A DNA stretch of 64,000 bases from Cerrena zonata (lineage: Eukaryota > Basidiomycota > Agaricomycetes > Polyporales > Cerrenaceae), in the NCBI GenBank assembly GCA_038087015.1, contig JASBNA010000006.1:248001-312000 (forward strand), in the 5' to 3' direction. The notes under the pieces are model-generated. The model saw only the letters and a program-made list of their open reading frames with translations. It was not told the origin of the DNA and made no database searches. Each line of letters starts with the position of its first letter. Position 1 is the stretch's first letter. This document shows positions 49,998 to 61,373 of this stretch, piece after piece. The position numbers and the translations under genes were made by a program.

Positions 49998-51684
49998 CTA
50001 CGTCCCAGCCTTCCGTATCTCTTCCTCGACATCACATATCTCCTGAACACCCTCCCTAAAGAACACAACATTATACTCCACCAACCCCCTCCTACTCTCA
50101 TACACACCCGTCGGTAACAGCGCCAACAACGCCAATCTCGGAGTAATTAAATGATAAGTCAACGTATTCCCTGCTGCAGAAGACGAAGGGGCGAGCGTGG
50201 TAGATGCACAGGGATAGAAGAGAGATTTCGGTTTGGCTGGGGGCTCGGAGTCGGGATTAGGTGTTGATGAATTGGAACGGGGTGGAGAGTTAAGGCTGAT
50301 AGTTGGGGCCTGCTCTAGGCTAGAATCTGGTGCAGAGGGTGTTGGGATAGTTGATGGAGCGGGGACGCTGTTGTGAGAGCGATGACTGTTGAAGGGACGA
50401 GAAGGGTGGACGGGGTGTCTGGGATGCTGAGGAAGATATTGAACGAGGGGACTGCGGGAGAGGCAACACCAGAGGACGAGGGCGTTGGATTCGTTGGAGG
50501 AGTTATTGTTTGTTGTCGTAGTGGGCTCGCGGTGATAGATCTGTATCTATTTGAGCAAAGAATTGATCAATATTATTTTGGTCACTCACTTATATAGTAG
50601 ACCGAACGAGTTAAGCATTTGTAAATAGTTAGTACAGAGACTAAGTGTCGGAGGATCTACAGGAGAAGCATCTGTAGCAACGTATAACCTCGATCTTGTA
50701 TCAAACAGGAAGGCTTTTTGAGATTGTGAATTCTAACGATATCATCACGTTTAAGCTTCACTCCTCTATATGCAATAACGGACTTACGGAGCAGAACACG
50801 TTAAGCATGTCTTCGAGGAAGGGCAAAGAGTCGACCAGCCTGTGAATCACTTTCGAGAACGCTTCGTGTGCAGAGTGATCGTATATCGAGGTGAGATGAA
50901 AGTTGATCGGAATCTGTTCATATTCCTCAGACATATCTACTAGCTCCTCGGCAACACGTTGTTGAATCTGCCGAAAGTTCTCTGAAAGGAACAAGGGGAT
51001 TAGCAAGGTTCAGGGGAGGCTGTACGCCTCCAAGGGGAAAGAATGGCCCGGGTAGACGCACCGATCTTGTACTCTTCCGACAATGCGTCTGCCTTGTGTA
51101 CGAACACCTCGAGACTCATGTCCGGGTTCTCCTGGTATGCAGCTATCACGAGCTCCACCAACCGTTGGATAGGTTGTTGGTACAGGTCCTAAGTGTTTCC
51201 AGGGGTTCATTTCGGTCCAGAATGAAGTGGGGGTAAAAGTCGTACCTGTATATCAATAACAAACACCAGACTGGAGTATTCTTTCAGAGGAGTATCGAGT
51301 GTTTCGAGAGAGATATTCCCAGGAAAGTCATGTATCTCCAGCGGTATGACTGTACTAGACAGGTACCGAGACCTTCAGTATACATGGCGAAGAAGCATGG
51401 AAGACACGAACTCGTAGGTGTGTTTGGTCACGCGAGTAGTCATTTCCAGATAGAAAGTTTGCTTGGCTGGAAGGTCGTTGAACAAGTGTTCATAGATAGA
51501 GGTCTTTCCGGCTCTAACATTCCAAGGTTGGGTTCTGTGAATGGCTTTAGGAGTAGAGAGACCGGTACCTTCGCAATCCTAATAACAGGACCTTCGTTCT
51601 GATCAAGTTCTTCGATGGTTCATGGTCCGGTGTTTGGGGAGTTGAAGTGCTTGGGATGTTCCTAGGTCCACTTGCAGATATCAT
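49998..51684 (-). CDS. GTR2: Rag-type GTPase GTR2 (RagC/D-like), frame broken by one base
   Basis: Small GTPase that pairs with Gtr1 on the vacuole to control TORC1 in response to amino acids. Starting at 51684 (MISASGPRNIPST), the P-loop reads KVLLLGLRRAGKTSI across intron 1, then FNDLPAKQTFYLEMT, LEIHDFPGN (switch 2, G3), SSLVFVIDIQ, VFVHKAD (G4 HKxD) and INFHLTSIYDHS, the characteristic RagC/D segment, followed by FLEDMLNVF and KAFLFDTRSRLYVATDASPVD of the roadblock half. The C terminus is RRGLVEYNVVFFREGVQEI, as in the family. Between ALTT and TLTYHLITPRLALLALLP there is a Pro/Ser-rich insert of about 70 residues, in which the frame changes at a G4 run (50361-50364 plus strand). One base added there restores the whole chain. 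Divergent from VTC4, 1.0 kb away. Confidence 0.87.
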
Positions 51685-52725
51685 ATCTAGAATCACCCAG
51701 AGGCAAGTGTGATTGATTTAAGCTCTGGGTTTGAGTAGAACCCAAGTTCGTTATTACAGTAATGACAGTGTCAAAGCAAGGCTCTACAGTGAGAAGGCGC
51801 CCTAATAATCACGGTCTAGAAGAAGCGCCCTGCTATTGAATGAGCTTCAAGTTGAGTGCAACGTTAAGTGAGTATTAGCATAAAGCCGACGATTGCTTAC
51901 TGCCTTATGAGTTATAAAATCCCCTTACACGTATGTATATACTAGCAAGGAAGCATACGAGCTCGAGTACTGCATAAGTACTCTGAGACAACTTGAACTA
52001 GATTGTAACAGGCGGCTTTTCTTCCGAATAGCGTTCGGTATAGTGTAGGCTTGGGCTAGTAGGTAATAAATAGTGGCTCTCTCGATCCAGTCCCAGGTGT
52101 AGGCATGTTGAACTTTAACGTGATAAAACATGCATATTCTAGCCCCTCAAACTCAGAGCCCTTTGAAAGGACACGACCACGTGACTGGCGTTTCATTAAG
52201 TCGCGTCGCGCATACATCGAATTCACTGACTCGGACTTTACTTCGACGAAGACACGGAGTTCGTATAAAAATCGCCCGTGCACAAACGTAGGCCGTGAGC
52301 GAACCTCCCAACAAGTTCAGCGCGAAATCAAACATAAGGGTGTATCATACGTATGATGTACGAACACGAGGTGAGTGACTAGGAGTCCTTTACTGGCATA
52401 TTGCTCTCGATAGGGCTACCATAGTTTTATCTCTCTCTGCAAAATATCTCTCTAATACTTGTCATCCGATTTGGAGGTGGTAGCCTGAAATGAAGCTCTA
52501 CATGAACTATGTCACGGAGGGGTCACGCTGGGTGTCACGTTTTACATTTTCAAGCTGATCCTGAAAAGGCAATAGGAGCTTGACGCACGTTCGTCGGGTA
52601 AGCTGATTGGGGGTTGTGAATTCTTGGATTGCTTCTTCTGCAGCCTGAGAGCAGCATCCCTCGCTCTCAGCGGCCGTCTTCTCTTCCACACATCAGCCTG
52701 CCAGTTCTCACCGCCTCCCTCAGCC
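51685..52725. other. Divergent promoter region of GTR2 and VTC4
   Basis: A 1.0-kb gap between the starts of two vacuole-associated genes, GTR2 (-) and VTC4 (+). No other gene is supported; the frames seen are short and unlike proteins. A shared promoter is possible but is not shown by any motif I can identify. Confidence 0.45.
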
Positions 52726-55700
52726 ATGAAATTCGGTCAGAAAATATCAGTAAGACAGCTTCCGTGCTTCGAACACTACACCTGCATTACTGAGCTTCTA
52801 TTCTGCTTAGCATGACCTCTACAATGAATGGAGACCGTACTACATCAACTACAATCTTTTGAAGCGAGAGCTAAAGGTCTGTTTTGTATTCAAACTATCC
52901 CAGAAGACATTCAAATACTCAACCCACGTTCGCCGCTTAACAGGACCGGACGGTTTCTGGCGACTGGAGCGACAAAGATGAACAGCAGTTTACCGCCTTG
53001 CTTGAGAAAGAACTCGATAAGGTCCATGATTTTCAGAGAGCCAAGGTCCGTTTTGATCCATCCTCATACAAATGCAGCTCCCGGGCTACCCCATTCAAAG
53101 CGCAGTATATTCATTTAACTATGTTTTTACTTGCAGACTTCAGAGCTTTCGCGCCGTATTAAGGATGCCGAAAAGGCGGTCAAGCGTCTTGTGACGGAAG
53201 AATACACTAATGGAGACGACCAGCCAGCTAATTCGACGACCGATCCGGAAGCTCAACCGCAGCGTCGGACAGATGTTCACCAAGATGCGGGCTCGGATGA
53301 CGACGACGACAGTGACGACGAGACGGATGTGCAGTCCATTGATGCACTCGAAGACCAATTCATACTGCTTGAGGAGGAGGTTGCCAACCTCGTTGCGGAC
53401 GTCCACGATCTTGCATTGTTCACAAAACTCAACATTACTGGCTTCATGAAAATTCTTAAAGTACGTTTTCTACTATGCTTTTAGCTGAACGACTGCTCAT
53501 TTGTCTTCAAATTACAGAAACATGACGTCAGTGATATTTTCTAATTGCCATCAATGTGATATTGATCCTCCTTCCTCTTGTAGAAACAAACTGGCAGGCC
53601 GCTCAAACCCACGTTCATTCAAGACTACCTCGAGAAGCGGCCGTTCTACAAATACAACTGGGACGGTCTTATCGTCAAACTTTCCAAGTTGTACGACCTT
53701 GTCCGAAATCGAGGTCACCCTGTCCAAGGTGACTCTAGCGCGGGTGGTAGTCAGAGCGCCTTCGTTCGTCAAACGACGAAGTACTGGGTAAGCTAGAAAT
53801 TTAGTTGTAGCTATCGTCGTATCGTTTATGCTCGATTTATTCTCTAGGTTCACCCTGATAACCTTGTCCACCTCAAACTTGCCATTCTAAAACATCTTCC
53901 TGTTCTTGGTGAGTCCCCTTATGTCGTCCCCTCGTAAATGTACTAACTTCATCATAGTATTTAATCCCAGCAAGGAATTTGAGTCTAAGGATGCTGGTAC
54001 GTATTGTTGGAAGCCCGATTTGATTTGTTATAAACTTATCGTTCTACTTCCCTAGCTATCACATCGATATATTTCGATAACGAGGACCTTGAGCTATACC
54101 TCGGTCGTCTCGAAAAAACAGAAGGCGCAGAAGCCATCCGTCTCCGTTGGTACGGTGACATGAACGTCAAAACCGTACGCGATGCCCCCCTCCCAACCCC
54201 CCATTTACTTACTCACATCCCCTTACAGATCTTCGTCGAGCGTAAAACCCACAGAGAAGACTGGACAGGTGAAAAATCCGTCAAGGCTCGTTTCCCCATC
54301 AAAGAGCACCTCGTGAACGCATTCCTGCGTGGTGAATACACCATGGACGAGGAATTTCAAGAGTTGGTTCGCAAGGGTAAAAAGACGCAGGAAGAAGTGG
54401 ATTCGATGATCCAGTTGGCTAATGAAGTACAGTATGCTATCCTTACGAAGAAACTGAAACCAGGTGCGTCTCATTGTAGTATCTCTCTGTAATACGATAT
54501 CCTGATTTTGTTTGGTTTAGTTATGCGAACATTCTACAACCGAACGGCCTTCCAACTCCCTGGCGACGCCCGTGTCCGTATCTCACTCGATACCGAACTC
54601 ACCATGGTCCGAGAAGACAACTGGGACAACAAGACTCGCGCTGGGGATAACTGGCGGCGTATGAACATTGGGATCGATTGGCCGTTTGACCAGTTACGTC
54701 CGGAGGATAAAGAGTCATTCAAGTATGGTGTGCTGGAGGTCAAGTTGCAGACTCAGTTTGGACAGGAACCGCCGAAGTGGGTTACGGATTTGGTTTCGTC
54801 GCATTTGGTTGAGGCTGTTCCGAAGGTGAGTTTGAGATTCATGCGTTGAGAAATTCAAGGTTACTGATTATGTTTTCAACAGTTCAGGTACCCTTTAGAT
54901 ATAAACTCTTAGACCTCTTCGTGCTGACTCTTTTTTCACTGTAGTAAATTCATTCACGGATGTGCTACTCTCCTCCCTAACCGTGTCGACCTCGTTCCAT
55001 TCTGGCTTCCACAAAGTGCGTATCCCATTATCTATCTCTCATCTCCCATCCCTAATATCACACCTCAGTGGACACCGACATCCTCAAACCCGACACCGGT
55101 GTCCTGAGTATCGAACGTCCCCTCCATGCCTCTTCCAAAGGCTCGTCTACCTCCGACCGTCCAGAATCATCGGGCCTCGCCACCCCCGAATTCACACGCG
55201 AACCATACACCGAACCCGTCTCAGAAGGCGAAGAGGATGAAGAGATGGATGTTGCCCCAGCGAAAGATGAAGGCAGGATCACTGGGCTTACTGGTCCTGA
55301 AGTCGCTGCTGCTGTTGCTTTCCGTGAGAAAGGCACTCAAGGAACGTGCTCATGGGAATGAACCTCTGCCTCCGCCGTCTTCTTCTCCTCGAGGGCAGAA
55401 TGGTGTTCGGGCTAGTCGTTCTTCGACTGATTCGGATGCGGATGATGACGATGACGATGATGAAGGTCAGGATGCGAATGAACGTACTGCTTTCCTTAAA
55501 CATAAACGTGGTAGGAATGTTGCTCCTAGCGACGCTAACTTGAAGTCGAGAGCGTTGAGTATCGACCCGTTGACTCCTTCGTCGGCGTTTGATGAGACGT
55601 TGAGAGATAGGTTGAGAGAAGAGGGGAAGGGTGCTGATGATGAAGATGACGAGGACGATTTGGAGGAAGATGGGACTGGAGAAGGGTCGGGTAATGCGAG

Positions 55701-56147
55701 GATGTTGGAGAGGAATTTGAGAGCTCCTCCTGGCAAGCGAATTGCTGTACCTGTGAGGATTGAACCAAAAGTGTATTTCGCCACCGAGCGGACTTTCTTG
55801 GTACGTCTCCATCTTTCACGCCTTCCTCCCTCTTGCATTGTCTGACTTGTGTATGATTTACTTAGAAATGGCTCGGATTCGCTATCTACATCGGAACCAT
55901 CGCCACCACACTCCTCAACTTTGTCCCTCCAGACGATATCGTCGGACTCATCAGTGCCGGTCTCTTCACCTTCGCAGCCCTCGCTGCTATCGCCTACTCT
56001 GCGATCATTTTCGTCATAAGGTCGAAGAGCATCAGGAAGAGGAGAGCGGAGGGGATGTATTATGATAAATACGGTCCGACGATCCTTTCTTTGCTTTTGT
56101 TAGGTGCGTTGGGTGCGAATATCGGGATGAGGCTGAAGGAGCTTTGA
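52726..56147 (+). CDS. VTC4: Vacuolar transporter chaperone catalytic subunit VTC4 (polyphosphate polymerase)
   Basis: Polymerises inorganic polyphosphate from ATP and moves it into the vacuole. N-terminal SPX domain ([41 protein letters not shown]), then the catalytic tunnel with the hallmark [35 protein letters not shown] and [20 protein letters not shown], then [22 protein letters not shown], a long acidic insert, [20 protein letters not shown] and a DUF202 membrane region (three hydrophobic spans at the end). Fifteen exons total 2,578 nt, one base too many. Removing an extra G at 55332-55333 gives 858 residues. Two exons are tiny: 9 nt (53518-53526, KHD) and 5 nt (54883-54887). The key catalytic residues match the active VTC4 type rather than VTC2/3. 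Confidence 0.92.
53518..53526 (+). other. 9-nt microexon of VTC4 (KHD)
   Basis: Between a TTACAG acceptor and a GTCAGT donor, only nine bases AAACATGAC encode Lys-His-Asp. Together with the flanking exons it makes the SPX-domain sequence ILKKHDKQTG, which is strongly conserved in the family. Skipping it keeps the frame but removes those residues. Confidence 0.85.
54883..54887 (+). other. 5-nt microexon of VTC4
   Basis: The conserved stretch KFSKFIHG can only be made by joining AAG to TTCAG (five bases between CAACAG and GTACCC) to TAAATTCATTCAC after a TGTAG acceptor. The exon is not a multiple of three, so skipping it would destroy the frame. This is close to the smallest exon a spliceosome is known to handle. 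Confidence 0.78.
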
Positions 56148-56949
56148 GCTCTTTCGGGTGGTCCTTGGAGGTGGCCTTGGGGTTGGTGTGGGTTCTTGGT
56201 TTACTTTTGAAGGGGCTTTGTAGATTTTTTCCATGGACTGTTCGAACATTCTAGTTTATAATTGGTTTACTTATTTTTTGATTGTGTATTTCATTTTTGT
56301 TACTTTTTTTGGTTGTGTGTAATGATAATTGGACGACAGGTCAATGTCTGATATACTACGTCAGTATTTGACAACCTTCTCGTGCATGTGTCTTCTCGAT
56401 CCAAACAATGCTCATAACTCGAAACAAATGTTTCCAAGGGTCAACGCTGAACGTCTTCCAGAACATCATGGCTTGTCGTGTCTTCCAATTACTGGAATTG
56501 TCTTCAGTACAGGATGATCACTTAGTCCTTAGTATTGACACTTATACGTACCAATGTTGTTATATCCAACACCAATTAGCAATATTTTAGTGGGGTTGCG
56601 AAATCACAAAGACGCAGGCATTGAGATCAGTAAATGGTGGGCTCTTTACACTGTGGAATTAGAATAAGTACTGGTCTCGCAACAGTCGGACTTATTCAGG
56701 TGCAATCAAGCTTCCCAGGTGCGAAAGTAAATACTCTTCAAGAAGGACATACTTGTCGATGTTGGTTTCCAAGAGATAGGGAATATTCCATTGTATAAAT
56801 AAGCGTAGATGAACAATAGATTTGAGAACATCCAACTAGAAATAGAAGTTCAGATTGGTCGAAGAGTCTGAAGTAGAGGTGACTTACAATAAGAGGTTGC
56901 ACAGGGGGTTAAGTCGAGCTGGTCCCGTCAATTCGAGCAGCTCCGAAGA
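56148..56949. other. Convergent region, no supported gene
   Basis: 800 bp between the end of VTC4 (+) and the end of BTB member d (-). AT-rich, no conserved frame; presumably 3' untranslated regions. Confidence 0.4.
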
Positions 56950-57986
56950 TCAACGTTTCAGCCCAAAAAGTTTATCCAGAGAATTCCATGTTTCCACACA
57001 ATACTTCTGGACCTCGTCGATTATATGATTTTTGCAGTGCAGACACAAATTACCAGCAGTCATGTAAGTCATGACTGTAGGACTCGTTGACAAGATCCTT
57101 CCGGCATGAGCTATAAGGTCGTCCCAGTACACCCCTAAATTAAGCCTAGTCACATAATGACAATGATCCGGTGTGGAACAGTTTTCCGAGGGTGTGAAGG
57201 CGATAAGTTTCTTGAGAAAGCCGATATCAGAGTTGATCAGGTTGCGTTGTCCGGCAAGAATGATAACAAGATCTGCGGGAGATAGCGATGATGGAGCATC
57301 TTCCCCTACTCCTGATACAAGGACGTCGTAGCTCAGTGAAGAGCACTTGTAGAGTGCAGCGGGAAGGATGTCACGCAAATTTTGCGAACGTGCGAGGTTA
57401 TAGATCGTGATGAAGCGTTTTAAATTCGAACCTATGAAGCGGTCACGCAAAATTGCATTCTCGAGGTAAAGGTGATACGAGACCGGGAATAAGACCCCCA
57501 AACGCCTGAGAGCCTCACTTCGAGGACCCCTTACGTCGTACTTGTGACCGAGACGTATCCATGGGTTAACGACTGCGAAAGGCAAGGTCGAGAGGTTCTC
57601 AAGGAATCTGGAAACAGGATCAGAAGTTGTAACGGTAAGGGTAAAATTTAGGTGCAGGCGTACTCTTCAAGGTGATAAATACCTGCAAGTAGAGTTTTCA
57701 CGTCCTGCCAATCGTCTGTCAGGCGTACCACCGGGGTACCTTCGAAGTGTTCGTTGACATTCGACATATCTTGTACAGAAGGTTGAGGTAGAGAAAACAT
57801 ATCGCTGAATACCTCTGATTTCCCGGCTAGAACTCCTTTGTGAACTTTGAATGGCACATTCTCTGCTACGACTACGATGTTTCCATCTTCGAACCATAAC
57901 TTCGACTCTTTAGCTCTATCGATATTGAGCCGCAAGATATCGTCGTCCGAGTCGCGCTTACGCTTCTTCGCAGGTTCCTCATCCAT
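56950..57986 (-). CDS. BTB/POZ domain protein, array 2 member d
   Basis: Two exons (57664-57986 and 56950-57607), 326 residues in clean frame. Start MDEEPAKKRKRDSDDD, then LWFEDGNIVVVAENVPFKVH and GVLAGKSEVFSDMFSLPQPS. The second half differs most from the other members: NPWIRLGHKYDVRGPRSEAL, NLARSQNLRDILPAALYKCSSL, CLHC and ETWNSLDKLFGL. The intron sits after HLEE in phase 2 as in the paralogues. The most divergent of array 2, without the close match seen between e and f. Confidence 0.83.
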
Positions 57987-58272
57987 GTAGAATACTAGGC
58001 TTGTGACCTTGAAGTGACAGTCAGTTGTTAGCAAGAGTGCAAAAAGGTATGAGAATGAATGACATAGAACAAAGGGCAGTGGCGATTATGGAAAGATTGG
58101 GCCTCCCCCCGATCACAAAGATCAGTGGCGCTGAACTGGCCCAGTCGTCTCGCCTGTTTGAGTCTGTCTCTTGAAGGGACTCAGTCGAACAGGCAATCAT
58201 GATGTACTAGTGAATATTATTATTAACACTAAGCAACATGTTATACTATCATACAATTTCTGTCGCAATCGG

Positions 58273-59271
58273 CTATGGTCTGACATTAAAGTACTCTCCT
58301 AACCTATCCCACGTCTCTTGATAATATCTTTCGCACTCCCATTCAAGACTCAGAGCACAAGATACACACGTTGAGTCCCCCATAAGCTTAACAGTATGAT
58401 ACTCAGAGGCCAGATCGCCAGCCGTTTCAACCAGATCATCCCAGACTCGTGATAATCCATTCCTGATCTCCCGAGAGCAGTCATCCGGCGACATGCATCC
58501 AATCGCAGGTGATTTTAGCATCATATCTTTCAGGAAGATGATACTAGAGATTGCCAGTTTACGCCGGCCTTCGAGGATTGCTCTGAGATCGGAGGTGGAT
58601 ATAAGAGAAGACTGGGGACCTTCAAGAAGTTTCTGCATACTCAAACGAGTACACTGGTAAAAAGCAGAGGGGAGGATGTCAGGTAAATCGCACAACCGCG
58701 CGATATGGACTGCCTCCATCGCATCGGTTGGTGTCATCTTGATGGGATGGACATGCTCAACAGCCTGGGCAAGATATCGCTTAAAGGATGTGGGATAACA
58801 CCTTCTCAGCCGTTTAATAGCTTCCTGTCGTATTGCTTTAACCTCATATTTGGTGCCAAGACATGAAAAAGACTTGACGACAGAGAATTCCATGCCATCC
58901 TTGAGTTCAAGATACCTAATATCCATTCAGTTCATCAAAAGTTTAAGCGCAGAGGTGCGAGAGGCGTACCTATCGCTGTGATACATACCAACCAACATAT
59001 TCCGTACATCTACCCAGTTATCTAGGAGGCGCAGGATGGGAATTCCATCAAGCAGATCGTCGTATTCCGGCTGTGGGACGGAGAAGGTGTCGCGAAAGAT
59101 TTCGGATTTTGCTGCTAGTACACCTTTGTGCACTCGGAAGGGGGTGTCCTCCGCAACGAGCACGATATTACCATCATCAAACCATACATCTTCCTCTTTG
59201 GCCCTGAAGGCATTAGAATGCAAGTCTTTGCATCTAGTCTTGCGCTTTTTGGATATATGTTCGCTCGCCAT
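58273..59271 (-). CDS. BTB/POZ domain protein, array 2 member e
   Basis: Two exons (58970-59271 and 58273-58915), 314 residues in clean frame. I chose MASEHISKKRK over the upstream in-frame ATG (59322) because the paralogues begin near the KKRK motif. BTB core VWFDDGNIVLVAEDTPFRVH, VLAAKSEIFRDTFSVPQPE. Exon 2 has SCLGTKYEVKAIRQEAIKRL, HIARLCDLPDILPSAFYQCTRL, CVSC and ETWDRLGEYFNV. Closely related to member f. Confidence 0.85.
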
Positions 59272-59798
59272 CCGGGGTGCAAGGAAGTAGTTAGGTTTAG
59301 GGAGAGAATAGGCTTGCGGCATTTTTGATAGGGTATTAGCTGGAATTGAGGTCTGGATGCGGCGCGGCTCCGTCCGTCAAGACAAGTACAGGATCGGCTA
59401 GTGAAAAGTCGTGAGCCCTTCCGTCCCGATATCGATTTGCGAAGACGCCTGTCATTCAATACGATAGAAGGTTGCCTATTGCCGCAATCGGGGATAATTC
59501 AAATAGATAGAAAGAATAATATCTATGGCACTCCAAGCATCTAGCAGTGAGCGTCCAGATCGTTCATCGCCATTCAAGAAATCTTCTGTGGAAGGTTGGC
59601 GAGCGGAAAATAAGGTATCACGCCTCGATGGATTGCATTCTTCCCTCCCAAGGAATCTGGGCGCTCGAAATATCCCCAAACGTCGTCGGAATTGTTATGA
59701 ATAGTACAATACCTATTCAGTAGTCAGGTCAAAGTACAAATATGTAAACGTCGTGGACAGGATGTCAGTAAGTTGATAATACTCTTTGAGCCTATATT

Positions 59799-60854
59799 CT
59801 ATTTCAAGTCCGTCGCCTTCATCGGCCACGGTTCAACGCCGAAGATTTCCCCCAGTTTCGACCACATCTCTCGGTGGTGTTCCTTGCAGTCCTCCTTGAG
59901 GGATAGAAAGCAATGAGTGCACGGAGCGTCTGGTTCAAACAAACGGTGAACATCGAAGCGTTTCGAGACCAGTCCACCCGCTTCCTCAATGATAAACTCC
60001 CACAATGAAGAGATCGTATCTGTGATCCTCTGTGAGCAAGTATCTGGCGTTACGCAATGATTAGTATCTGCTTTGAACTTCAGTCCCTCCAAGAAGATGC
60101 TGTCAGCCTGTACCAACTTGGGCCGGCCATCAATAATGAGGGTGAGATCGGAAGCGGAGAGCGTCGACCGGGGATCTTTGAATTTTTCAAGAACTTGGAG
60201 TGTTTGTGAAGGTAAGAGTTGAGTGCACTCATAGAATGCTGTAGGGAGTAGGTCGGGTAAATCGTGCAATCGTGCAAGAGTGATCACCTCCAACACGTCG
60301 ATCGGAGTAATGTTGATAACCTCATCTCGTGGATCCCTATAAGTAACATATTTCGCCTGACAAATGGGGAAACGTATTCGGAGTCGCCTGATAGCTTCCT
60401 GTCGTAATGTTTTGACCTCGTATTTGGTTCCAAGGTGTAAGAAAGACTTGATGTAGGAGAAATCTATGGCTTTATCGCGTCCCAGATATCTGAAGCATAT
60501 CAAGTCTACATAAGTATTACAGTCAAAATCACGGGAATTTAAACCTGCTTACCTTTCACAGTGGTACATAAAAGTGAGCAGCTTGCATACGTCTGTCCAT
60601 GTATCGTGTAGACGCAGAATAGGAATACCGTTCAATGATTCGTCGTTTTCTGGTTGAGGGACAGAAAACGTGTCATGAAAGATTTCGGACTTTGCGGCGA
60701 GTACACTTTTGTGCACCAGAAACGGCGTGTTTTCCGCGACAATGACGATGTTTCCGTCGTCGAACCATAAGCCCTTCTGTTTTGCTTTGAAGATGTTATC
60801 ATGCAAATCCGCGCTCTTCAATTTGCGCTTCTTGGATGCGGGTTCAGCTGACAT
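59799..60854 (-). CDS. BTB/POZ domain protein, array 2 member f
   Basis: Two exons (60553-60854 and 59799-60489), 330 residues in clean frame. Starts MSAEPASKKRKLK, with LWFDDGNIVIVAENTPFLVH and VLAAKSEIFHDTFSVPQPE. Exon 2 gives YLGRDKAIDF, HLGTKYEVKTLRQEAIRRLR, LARLHDLPDLLPTAFYECTQL, CTHC and EMWSKLGEIFGV. It pairs with member e as a recent duplicate. The alternative ATG at 60959 adds a hydrophobic leader with no counterpart in the other members, so I reject it. Confidence 0.85.
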
Positions 60855-61373
60855 CTTTAGTAGTAAGACTTTCTGACACGATATGGAAGTAAGAATTGTA
60901 TGACCGATGTGAAAATTGCACAACCAACATACGGATTTGAGGTACTGCAGTGGAATCAAGACGGAATGCGAGAGGTTAGATGAGATTTAAGAGATTAGGG
61001 CACCAGGTACCCGTACGCGTGGGGGTGATCAGTGTGATCGTCGGTGTTGTTGATCATCGTCATCGACGCCCGCCACCCTTTCCAACGACTCTCAAGATGG
61101 CAGCACTGCACTACTGCTTCTCACTCTTGCCCTTCACACTCCCATCACTCTTATACCTCGGCTGGCTCGCTGCCTACCTCGTCCATCGGACACCTGACAG
61201 CGCTCCTTCGGAATATCTACGAGCTCGGCTCACCATCTGGCCTTTGGATGCGTAGAGACATCATCTAGAACGATTGAAGTTCTGTATATGTTGAACACAA
61301 CACAAGGAACGGAAACTTTTGAAGATCTTACATACGGACAACTTTGCAAGGTCGCCTTCTAAAGTACCGTGTC
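60855..61373. other. Divergent region between BTB member f and the glycosyltransferase-like gene
   Basis: Roughly 520 bp. A 52-codon frame at 61097-61255 (+) is hydrophobic (MAALHYCFSLLPFTLPSLLY) but has no family or conservation that I recognise, so I do not call it a gene. Confidence 0.4.

Noticed and set aside
50373..50597. Plus-strand ORF over the GTR2 gene
   Set aside because: It is a shadow of the Pro/Ser-rich exon on the other strand.
61097..61255. Hydrophobic 52-codon ORF upstream of the glycosyltransferase-like gene
   Set aside because: No homology, no clear start context and no sign of splicing; short hydrophobic frames occur by chance.
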